Below are positions 1 through 7,524 of a stretch of 19,725 nt of DNA, one piece after another. The notes under the pieces were generated by a model. It did no database searches and was not told the DNA's origin. It worked only from the letters and a program-made list of their open reading frames with translations. This stretch comes from Stenotrophomonas sp. GTDB lineage: Bacteria; Pseudomonadota; Gammaproteobacteria; Xanthomonadales; Xanthomonadaceae. Each line of letters opens with the position of its first letter. Positions within the stretch are counted from its first letter, which is position 1. The position numbers and the translations under genes were made by a program. The stretch lies in the NCBI GenBank assembly GCA_003510825.1, contig DOKO01000401.1, forward strand, positions 1 to 19,725, given 5' to 3'.

Positions 1-674
1 AGCAGCGGCTGCGCATGCAGGTGCAGCAGTTCGCAGTCGTCCAGCCCGTCGGCGAAGTAGCGATGCTCGATCTGGTCCACCGCGTGGCGGCCCAGCGCCA
101 GCGCATGCAGGTGGGCGTGGCGTGCATCGCCGGAGATATCGAGCACGCCCACGCGCTGCCCGAACGGATCGAAGATCGGCGTGGCCGAGCAGGTCAGGAT
201 CCCGTGCGGGGCGAAGAAGTGTTCGCCGCCACGCACCTGCAGGGCACGGCCTTCGACGATGGCCGTGCCGATGGCATTGGTGCCGACCGTGCCTTCGTCC
301 CAGCGCACCCCCGGCATCAGCGCGACCTGTCCGGCGCGATCGAGGAAGCTGTTGCTGCCCTCGGCGTCCAGCACCCAGCCTTCCTCGTCGGTGAGCAGCA
401 CGATGCCATCGCTGCTGGCCAACGAGCTTGCCAGCCCTTCCAGCTCGGGACGGGCCAGCCGCCACAGGCGCTCGCGGCGCTGGCGCAGTTCACGCAGCGA
501 CAGCTCGGGTACCGGGGCCACGTCGGGACGCGCGTCCACCGACAGGCCCTGGCGCTGGCAGCGCCGCCACGACTGCAGGATGGCATCGGGCACCGCCCCG
601 GCCGGCGATGCGCCGCGCTCGAAGAAGGCACGGCGCGCACCACCCACGCGCTCGGGAAGAATCGGCTGGGACAC
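1..674 (-). CDS. AcoR-type sigma-54-dependent activator, N-terminal part (cut by window edge)
   Basis: Only the first 224 residues are in the window; the gene runs off the left edge. Residues about 85-205 form a GAF-like sensor domain with the block GTNAIGTAIVEG (131-142), then EHFFAPHGILTCSATPIFD (151-169), which I recognise from AcoR/AdhR-type activators of acetoin, alcohol and glycerol catabolism. In that family a central AAA+ domain contacting sigma-54 and a C-terminal Fis-type helix-turn-helix follow; both would lie outside, so the sigma-54 part is family knowledge. I chose the GTG at 674 because AGGAG lies 7 nt upstream of it. An in-frame ATG at 695 has no such site and lies inside the 688-704 palindrome. 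The gene is divergent from the aldehyde dehydrogenase at 913, whose sigma-54 promoter it probably activates. The inducer is probably a small alcohol, aldehyde or ketone, but the sequence does not say which. Confidence 0.85.
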   Translation of the reverse strand, partial: MSQPILPERVGGARRAFFERGASPAGAVPDAILQSWRRCQRQGLSVDARPDVAPVPELSLRELRQRRERLWRLARPELEGLASSLASSDGIVLLTDEEGWVLDAEGSNSFLDRAGQVALMPGVRWDEGTVGTNAIGTAIVEGRALQVRGGEHFFAPHGILTCSATPIFDPFGQRVGVLDISGDARHAHLHALALGRHAVDQIEHRYFADGLDDCELLHLHAQPL

Positions 675-687
675 CCTGACGCTCCTG

Positions 688-704
688 TGTCGCATTCTGC
701 GACA
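688..704. promoter_or_regulatory. Perfect 17-bp palindrome, candidate activator binding site (UAS)
   Basis: TGTCGCA-TTC-TGCGACA is a perfect inverted repeat with 7-bp arms. It lies 14 bp upstream of the GTG start of the activator gene and about 143 bp upstream of the -24 element at 847. That distance is normal for an upstream activating sequence that loops to a sigma-54 promoter. Its position also allows autoregulation of the activator. Binding by that activator is inferred from position and symmetry. I saw no second copy in the intergenic region. Confidence 0.6.
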
Positions 705-846
705 GTTGTTGCGGGCACTGTTCCGATTAAAAGCACATCCGCGCTTCAGTTGCGATGACGACCGCTGGTGCGCCGCCGCATTCCACGCGGGGGCCGCCAG
801 CAACTGCGCTGCCGCAGCCCGTGACGCGCCGCAGCACCCGCGCGGT

Positions 847-861
847 TGGCACGCTCGTTGC
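847..861 (+). promoter_or_regulatory. Sigma-54 (-24/-12) promoter of the aldehyde dehydrogenase gene
   Basis: TGGCACG-CTCG-TTGC matches the RpoN consensus TGGCACG-N4-TTGC at every defined base. Transcription should start about 12 nt downstream, near 872, giving a leader of about 40 nt before the ATG at 913. The leader contains a short imperfect hairpin (875-882 with 888-894, one bulged C) and the ribosome binding site AAGGAG at 899-904. Together with the divergent AcoR-type activator this strongly indicates inducible, RpoN-dependent expression. Confidence 0.85.
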
Positions 862-912
862 GGTAGGGGAGGCAGGCCCCGGGTTGTCCGGGCCATCCAA
901 GGAGTGCCCACG

Positions 913-2442
<1,530 letters not shown>

Positions 2443-2460
2443 TGGATTGATCGGGATCAA

Positions 2461-2483
2461 GGCGCGGGCATGGGGCCCGCGCC
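2461..2483 (+). other. Intercistronic hairpin between the aldehyde and alcohol dehydrogenase genes
   Basis: Perfect 9-bp GC-only stem (GGCGCGGGC 2461-2469 with GCCCGCGCC 2475-2483, loop ATGGG) starting 18 nt after the exaC stop. No T-run follows, so it is more likely a partial terminator or an mRNA-stabilising element than a full stop. It could make expression of the two genes unequal within one transcript. Confidence 0.5.
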
Positions 2484-2517
2484 ATCCTGTCTGCAAGCGC
2501 ACTACGGAGTAACCCGC

Positions 2518-3546
2518 ATGAATAGAACCATGAAGGCTGCCGTCGTCCGTGAGTTCGGCAAGCCGCTGGTCATCGAGGAAGTCGTGGTACCGCGCCCGGG
2601 GGCGGGCGAGGTGCTGGTCAGAATCGAGGCCTGTGGCGTCTGCCACACCGACCTGCACGCCGCCGAGGGCGACTGGCCGGTGAAACCGAACCCGCCATTC
2701 ATCCCCGGCCACGAGGGCGTGGGGCACGTCGTGGCCGTGGGAGGCGGGGTAGGGCATGTCAAGGAAGGCGACAGGGTCGGCATCCCCTGGTTGTACTCGG
2801 CGTGTGGCCATTGCGAACATTGCCTGGGTGGCTGGGAAACGCTGTGCGAAACGCAGCGCAATACCGGTTACTCGGTCAACGGCGGCTTCGCCGAGTACGC
2901 ACTGGCCGATGCCAACTATGTCGGCCTGCTTCCGAAGGAAGTGGGCTTCGTGGAGATCGCGCCGGTGCTGTGCGCCGGCGTGACCGTCTACAAGGGCCTG
3001 AAGGTCACCGATACCAAGCCCGGTGACTGGGTGGCGATTTCCGGCATCGGCGGCCTGGGCCACATGGCGGTGCAGTACGCACGTGCAATGGGCCTGAACG
3101 TGGCGGCCATCGATGTCGACGACGGCAAGCTGGCCCTGGCCCGGCGGCTGGGCGCGCAGGTCACCGTCAACGCGCGCACCACCGATCCGGCCGCGTTCCT
3201 GAAGAAGGAGATCGGCGGCGCACATGGTGCACTGGTCACCGCGGTATCGCCCAAGGCCTTTGAACAGGCGCTGGGCATGGTCCGCCGCGGCGGCACGGTG
3301 TCGTTGAACGGCCTGCCGCCGGGCAACTTCCCGCTGGATATCTTCGGCATGGTGCTGAACGGCGTGACCGTGCGCGGCTCGATCGTCGGCACCCGCCTGG
3401 ACCTTCAGGAATCGCTGCAGTTCGCTGCCGAAGGCAAGGTCGCGGCAACGGTCAGCACCGACCGCCTGGAAAACATCAACGAGGTGTTCGCGCGCATGCA
3501 CGCCGGCACCATCGAGGGCCGCGTGGTGCTGGACTTCGCTGCCTGA
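2518..3546 (+). CDS. adhP: Zinc-dependent alcohol dehydrogenase, AdhP type
   Basis: This 342-residue medium-chain dehydrogenase interconverts primary alcohols such as ethanol and aldehydes with NAD. The catalytic zinc ligands are C42 (in CGVCHTDLHAAEGDWPVKP, the AdhP hallmark), H65-E66 in GHEGVG, and C152. The structural zinc ligands are C96, C99, C102 and C110. The Rossmann fold begins at GIGGLG (176-181), followed by the acidic VAAIDVDD segment expected for NAD. I chose the ATG at 2518 because GGAG (2506-2509) lies 8 nt upstream; an internal ATG at 2530 would also give a family-like start (MKAAVV). It lies 75 nt after exaC on the same strand, so alcohol to aldehyde to acid could be encoded by one transcript. 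No separate sigma-54 promoter was seen in the gap. Confidence 0.93.
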   Translation: MNRTMKAAVVREFGKPLVIEEVVVPRPGAGEVLVRIEACGVCHTDLHAAEGDWPVKPNPPFIPGHEGVGHVVAVGGGVGHVKEGDRVGIPWLYSACGHCEHCLGGWETLCETQRNTGYSVNGGFAEYALADANYVGLLPKEVGFVEIAPVLCAGVTVYKGLKVTDTKPGDWVAISGIGGLGHMAVQYARAMGLNVAAIDVDDGKLALARRLGAQVTVNARTTDPAAFLKKEIGGAHGALVTAVSPKAFEQALGMVRRGGTVSLNGLPPGNFPLDIFGMVLNGVTVRGSIVGTRLDLQESLQFAAEGKVAATVSTDRLENINEVFARMHAGTIEGRVVLDFAA

Positions 3547-3563
3547 TCATCCCGCGCATGGCT

Positions 3564-3596
3564 GCCGCGCCCGTCCCCCTCTCCCACGGGCGCGGC
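3564..3596 (+). terminator. Strong hairpin after adhP, possible terminator
   Basis: Perfect 11-bp stem (GCCGCGCCCGT 3564-3574 with ACGGGCGCGGC 3586-3596) enclosing an 11-nt C/T-rich loop, 18 nt after the adhP stop. There is no downstream T-run, so termination may be partial, and the DUF779 gene may still be read from upstream. Confidence 0.5.
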
Positions 3597-3621
3597 GGCC
3601 GTGCAACGGTACCCTGCAAGG

Positions 3622-3670
3622 GTTCGGATCCTTCCCACTCCGCCAGGAGTGGAGGGCTCTGACCCCGAAC
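3622..3670. repeat. Imperfect palindromic intergenic element upstream of the DUF779 gene
   Basis: Outer arms GTTCGG (3622-3627) and CCGAAC (3665-3670) enclose a 7-bp inner stem CCACTCC/GGAGTGG (3635-3641 and 3646-3652, loop GCCA). The ends (GGTTCGGATCC and GGCTCTGACCCC) resemble a dispersed palindrome I associate with Stenotrophomonas intergenic regions, but only this one copy is in the window. It ends 1 nt before the GAGG ribosome binding site of the next gene. Confidence 0.5.
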
Positions 3671-3679
3671 GAGGCACTC

Positions 3680-4057
3680 ATGAACGAACTTCCGCACCAG
3701 GTCATCGCCACCCTCGCGGCGCTGCAGCTGATCGACAGGCTGCGCGCGCGCCACGGACCGCTGCTGTTCCACCAGTCCGGCGGCTGCTGCGATGGCTCCT
3801 CGCCGATGTGCTTCGCGCAGGGCGATTTCATCGTCGGCGATCGCGATGTCTGCCTGGGCGAAATCGGCGGCGCGCCGTTCCACATCAGTCCCTCGCAGTT
3901 CGAATACTGGAAGCACACCCAGCTGATCATCGACGTGGTGCCCGGGCGCGGCGGCATGTTCTCGCTGGAGAACGGCGAGGGCGTGCGCTTCCTGGTGCGC
4001 TCGCGGCTGTTCAGCGACGAGGAATTCGCCGCGCTGCAGGCCGCCGGCAAGGCCTGA
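3680..4057 (+). CDS. DUF779 family protein, aldehyde-dehydrogenase-associated
   Basis: This 125-residue soluble protein matches what I know of DUF779, a family of unknown function that is commonly encoded beside aldehyde dehydrogenase genes. The diagnostic block is HQSGGCCDGSSPMC (31-44), with C36, C37 and C44 clustered, a further C58, and the segment GAPFHISPSQFEYWKHTQL. The cysteine cluster suggests metal binding or thiol chemistry, but no activity is established. There is no signal peptide or membrane segment. The ATG at 3680 follows GAGG (3671-3674) with 5 nt spacing. It is third in the co-directional exaC-adhP-DUF779 row, which fits an accessory role in aldehyde handling (inference). Confidence 0.85.
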   Translation: MNELPHQVIATLAALQLIDRLRARHGPLLFHQSGGCCDGSSPMCFAQGDFIVGDRDVCLGEIGGAPFHISPSQFEYWKHTQLIIDVVPGRGGMFSLENGEGVRFLVRSRLFSDEEFAALQAAGKA

Positions 4058-4063
4058 GCCCCT

Positions 4064-4087
4064 GTAGAGCCGAGCCCATGCTCGGCT
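4064..4087 (+). repeat. SMAG-like GTAG stem-loop repeat
   Basis: GTAG (4064-4067) is followed directly by a perfect 8-bp stem AGCCGAGC (4068-4075), loop CCAT, GCTCGGCT (4080-4087). It begins 6 nt after the DUF779 stop codon. The same arms recur at 11947 and 12048. Such elements are described as dispersed REP-like repeats in S. maltophilia and may act as RNA processing or stability signals. The right arm reaches where a -35 element for the 4118 gene would lie. Confidence 0.85.
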
Positions 4088-4105
4088 GCACCGTCGCGCA
4101 CGCCG

Positions 4106-4111
4106 TACAAT
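4106..4111 (+). promoter_or_regulatory. -10 element TACAAT placed for a leaderless transcript
   Basis: TACAAT matches TATAAT at five of six bases and is separated from the ATG at 4118 by exactly 6 nt, so the A of the ATG is the expected transcription start. No clear -35 element is visible, and there is no ribosome binding site in the available space. Confidence 0.5.
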
Positions 4112-4117
4112 GACGGC

Positions 4118-4513
4118 ATGCCCGAGATGCTCAAGACCGTTTTCCTGTCCGTCGTCGCCCTGATCGGCGCACTGCTCGCGCTGGCCCTGGTCAGCAGTGC
4201 CGGCGGCTGGCTGCCGTCGCTGTTCGGCCTGCACCCCGGCAGCGAAGCGCAACTGGGCTGGGACCTGGCCTTCACCGTGCTCGGCGGCATCGCCGGCATC
4301 GCCTTTGCCACCTACTACGCACCGTGCTGGCCGCGTGCGCATGGCACCTCGATCTGGACCCTGCTGGTACTCGGCAGCGGCTACGGCCTGTGGGTGATGG
4401 GCGGCGATTTCCCGCGCTGGTTCGCCATCGCGCTGCTGGTGTCGCTGCCGGTGCAGCTGCTCGGTGGCTGGTGGTTTGGTCGTCGTCCGTCCCGCAGCGC
4501 AACACAGGCTTAA
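4118..4513 (+). CDS. Small inner-membrane protein with four predicted helices, unknown function
   Basis: I do not recognise a family for this 131-residue protein. Four hydrophobic stretches of helix length are visible at about 7-27, 46-67, 79-95 and 100-120. The short hydrophilic tail GRRPSRSATQA fits a cytoplasmic C-terminus by the positive-inside rule. Codon use and base composition match the neighbours and no frameshift is seen. The ATG at 4118 has no Shine-Dalgarno sequence but has a TACAAT -10 box at the spacing expected for leaderless mRNA. A second in-frame ATG lies at 4127. It sits between the alcohol module and a TonB receptor, and the context does not assign it to either. Confidence 0.75.
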   Translation: MPEMLKTVFLSVVALIGALLALALVSSAGGWLPSLFGLHPGSEAQLGWDLAFTVLGGIAGIAFATYYAPCWPRAHGTSIWTLLVLGSGYGLWVMGGDFPRWFAIALLVSLPVQLLGGWWFGRRPSRSATQA

Positions 4514-4630
4514 CAATTCCCCCCTAGGCTCGGTGCCCGCCGAACGTCGGCAACGCGGCGCAGGGGCCTGCACCCACGGAACACGGGCAGGCGCGGCGTA
4601 AGTCACCACAGGGAACCGGGAAATCATCCG

Positions 4631-7432
4631 ATGCGTTACCAGAACCGGGAGGCCGCCGCTGCGGCCCCCCATGCGAAGCTTTTGTCCCGCGCCGTGCATG
4701 CGGTGCTGATCGGCGGCCTCGCCGTACTGCCCATCGATGCAATGGCTGAAGAAGCCGCCGATGGCGATACCCGCGAACAGCTGCAGCAGCTGGACACCGT
4801 CACCGTCTCCGGCAGCTATGCCAAGAGCCTGGAACGCGCGGTCGACCTCAAGCGCGCCAACATCGGCTTCTCCGATTCGATCGTCGCCACCGACGTCGCC
4901 GATTTCCCCGAACAGAACCTCGCCGAAGCGCTGCAGCGCATGCCCGGCGTGACCATCGAGCGCAACAAGGGCCTGGGCAGCAAGGTCAGCGTGCGCGGCC
5001 TGCCCAGCGAGTTCACCCTGGTCTCGATCAACAACCTGGCCACCGCCTCGGGCAGTGGCGGGCGCGACGTGCAGTTCGACATCTTCGCCGCCGACGTGGT
5101 GCAGACGGTCACCGTGCAGAAGTCGCCGACCGCCGCCGACGAGGAAGGTGGCATCGCCGGTTCGGTCTACATCGAAACGGCCAAGCCGTTCGATTTCCCC
5201 GAGCCGAAGTTCAGTGCCTCGGCAGAAGCCTCGCACAACTCGATCAACGGCAAGATCGATCCGAAGATCTCCTTCCTCGCCAGTGACACCTGGGGCGACT
5301 GGGGCGGCCTGGTGTCGTTCTCCAAGGCCGAGCGTACCAACCGCACCGACTCCAACTCGGGCATCAACTTCCGTCCCATGGGCCGCTTCCTGGAAGCGTC
5401 GGGCACGCGTGGTTCGCAGGCCGCCGCCGTGCTGGCGCGCGATGCCGGCATCGTCGTGCAGGACCGCATGGACAAGGACGAGACCAGCCGCATCATCTTC
5501 CAGGACAAGGTCGGCGATCGCGTCTACCTCAACGAGCAGGACCAGTGGGGCGCCACCGCGTCGCTGCAGTTCAAGCCCAGCGACACGTTCTCGCTCAGCT
5601 TCGATGCGATGCTCGGTGGCTATGACACGCACGAGGACGAGTACGATGCCGCGGCGTACTCGGCGTCCAGCCGCAGCACGCTGGACACCATCCACGACTA
5701 CGACCGTGACACGCTGTCGGCCTACGGCATCACCGTGCTGAAGGACGTGTCCTACACCGCCACCCAGCACGAGATCCTCAGCAAGGAACGCAACGCCAAC
5801 ACCGACTACCGTCAGTTCAGCAGCAAGCTGGACTGGAAGGTGGGTGGCTGGGACATCGACGCGCTGGTCGGCTATTCCGGCGCACGCAAGGACTCGGATT
5901 ACGCCAACCTCAAGCACGTGGGCTACGCGCCGTCGCGCACGCGCTGGACCAGCAACGGCGGCGAGACCGTGCCAAGCACCACCGGCGGTTTCGACATGTA
6001 CAACGCCGCGGACAAGTACCTGTTCGAAGCGTACGAAACCGAGCTGGAGAAGGTGAAGGATGACAAGTACGCCGCGCAGCTCGACCTGCGCCGGCAGATG
6101 AACCTGGCCTTCTTCCCGGCGTTGAGCGCGCTGCAGTTCGGCGCGCGCTATACCGACAAGACCAAGGAACGCGAGTTCGGCAGCGGCAAGATCCAGGGCC
6201 CGACCGCCGGCAGCGCCGCGTGGGTCAACACGCGCACGCTGGCCGACAGCAACCCGGTGTGGATCAGCCAGCTGGCACCGGGTGGTGCGTATCGCCCGAG
6301 CGACCTGGACTGGCAGCAGGTGTCCAACGCCTATGCGCGCGCCACGTTCCGCTACCCGGGCTATGAAACCCCGATCGATCCGGGCCAGTACTACGAGGTG
6401 AAGGAGAAGACCCTGGCGCTGTATGCCATGGCCGACTTCTACTTCGACATCGGCACCGTGCCGGTCTACGCCAACCTGGGCGTGCGCTCGATCGACACCG
6501 AGGTCGACTCGGCCGGCTTCCACCCGGTGCAGAACGCCGATGGCAGCAACGGCTACACGCCGACGCCGATTTCCAGCAGCGGCGACTACAGCAAGATCCT
6601 GCCCAGCTTCAACATGACCGCCGAGATCGCCGACGGCCTGGTGCTGCGCGGTGCCGCCTCGGAAACGCTGATGCGTCCGTCGCTGACCGACATCGCCTAC
6701 CGCCGCACCGTCAGCTGGAGCAGCTTCCGCTTCATGGACGGCAACCCGGCGCTGAAGCCGACCACCGCCAAGCAGTGGGAAGTGGGCCTGGAGAAGTACC
6801 TGCAGAACGGTGGCCTGCTGGCCGCCTCGTACTTCTCCAAGAAGATCGACGGCGTGGTGCGGCAGTCGCTGACCGGCATCGTGCCGAACGTCGAGAAGCT
6901 CAACGCCAACGGGTCGCTGGACGGCTACTACGACTTCGAGGTCTACCAGCCGGTCAACGCCGACGGTTCCTACAAGGTCACCGGCGTCGAGCTGGTCGCG
7001 CAGCTGCCGCTGTCGATGCTGCACCCGGCACTGGAAGGCTGGGGCATCAACGCCAACTACACCCAGCTGGACAACTCGCTGACCGGTGCGTCGGACCTGG
7101 ACATCCCGACCCCGCCGGAAGGCCTGGCCGAGAAGGCGTACAACTTCACCCTGTACTACGAGAACGACCGCTTCAGCGCGCGCGCCTCGTACAACTACAA
7201 GGACAAGTACGTCGAGTACATCCACCTGAACATGTATCCGGTCTACCGCGATGCCTATGGCCAGCTGGATGCCTCGATCGGCTTCCGCCTCAATGACACC
7301 TGGAAGCTGAACCTGGAAGCGATCAACCTGCTGGACGAGAAGACCAGCGGTTACACGATCGACAAGGCGTTCCCGACCCAGTACGAGTTCTCCGGCCGCC
7401 GCGTCACCTTCGGCATCCGCGCGGACTTCTGA
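4631..7432 (+). CDS. Large TonB-dependent outer-membrane receptor (Xanthomonas/Caulobacter type)
   Basis: This 933-residue receptor would import a scarce nutrient across the outer membrane using the TonB-ExbBD system. The signal peptide ends near A39 (AMA-EE), the TonB box is LDTVTVSG (54-61), and the plug carries DFPEQNLAEALQRMPGVTIER and KVSVRGLPSEFTLVSINN. The beta-barrel ends in the C-terminal aromatic pattern FGIRADF needed for insertion by BAM. The plug wording fits the large receptor group expanded in Xanthomonas and Caulobacter, many of whose members handle plant or algal sugars, but the substrate cannot be read from the sequence. No Fur box was seen upstream, and no adjacent sugar regulator or glycosidase is present. 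The 117-nt upstream region (4514-4630) holds only a small 5-bp hairpin at 4539-4551 and no confident promoter. Confidence 0.9.
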   Translation: MRYQNREAAAAAPHAKLLSRAVHAVLIGGLAVLPIDAMAEEAADGDTREQLQQLDTVTVSGSYAKSLERAVDLKRANIGFSDSIVATDVADFPEQNLAEALQRMPGVTIERNKGLGSKVSVRGLPSEFTLVSINNLATASGSGGRDVQFDIFAADVVQTVTVQKSPTAADEEGGIAGSVYIETAKPFDFPEPKFSASAEASHNSINGKIDPKISFLASDTWGDWGGLVSFSKAERTNRTDSNSGINFRPMGRFLEASGTRGSQAAAVLARDAGIVVQDRMDKDETSRIIFQDKVGDRVYLNEQDQWGATASLQFKPSDTFSLSFDAMLGGYDTHEDEYDAAAYSASSRSTLDTIHDYDRDTLSAYGITVLKDVSYTATQHEILSKERNANTDYRQFSSKLDWKVGGWDIDALVGYSGARKDSDYANLKHVGYAPSRTRWTSNGGETVPSTTGGFDMYNAADKYLFEAYETELEKVKDDKYAAQLDLRRQMNLAFFPALSALQFGARYTDKTKEREFGSGKIQGPTAGSAAWVNTRTLADSNPVWISQLAPGGAYRPSDLDWQQVSNAYARATFRYPGYETPIDPGQYYEVKEKTLALYAMADFYFDIGTVPVYANLGVRSIDTEVDSAGFHPVQNADGSNGYTPTPISSSGDYSKILPSFNMTAEIADGLVLRGAASETLMRPSLTDIAYRRTVSWSSFRFMDGNPALKPTTAKQWEVGLEKYLQNGGLLAASYFSKKIDGVVRQSLTGIVPNVEKLNANGSLDGYYDFEVYQPVNADGSYKVTGVELVAQLPLSMLHPALEGWGINANYTQLDNSLTGASDLDIPTPPEGLAEKAYNFTLYYENDRFSARASYNYKDKYVEYIHLNMYPVYRDAYGQLDASIGFRLNDTWKLNLEAINLLDEKTSGYTIDKAFPTQYEFSGRRVTFGIRADF

Positions 7433-7451
7433 GCCACGCCACATTGATCTG

Positions 7452-7474
7452 GTAGCACCGGGCCGTGCCCGGCG
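7452..7474 (+). repeat. SMAG-like GTAG stem-loop, left member of an inverted pair
   Basis: GTAG (7452-7455) is followed by stem CCGGGC (7458-7463), loop CGT and GCCCGG (7467-7472). It starts 20 nt after the TonB receptor stop and pairs with an oppositely oriented copy at 7502-7524, between two convergent genes. The pair may act as a two-way terminator or transcript-end protector (inference). Confidence 0.8.
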
Positions 7475-7501
7475 ACACGCAACGTATCCGCGCTGCGCGC
7501 T

Positions 7502-7524
7502 CGCCGGGCGTGGCCCGGCGCTAC
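7502..7524 (-). repeat. SMAG-like GTAG stem-loop overlapping the ligD stop codon
   Basis: Read on the minus strand it is GTAG (7524-7521) then GCCGGGCC and its complement, the mirror of the 7452 element. The TAG inside its GTAG head is the ligD stop codon (7523-7521). The bases just outside the stem (about 7488-7501) resemble those in the 101-bp tandem repeat near 11900, so the conserved unit is longer than the hairpin alone. Confidence 0.8.

Noticed and set aside
3476..7444. A 1322-codon open frame on the minus strand
   Set aside because: It is antisense to adhP, DUF779, the membrane protein and the TonB receptor, all of which have clear family motifs. Its low-complexity V/A/R/D/H-rich product is typical of antisense frames in high-GC DNA.
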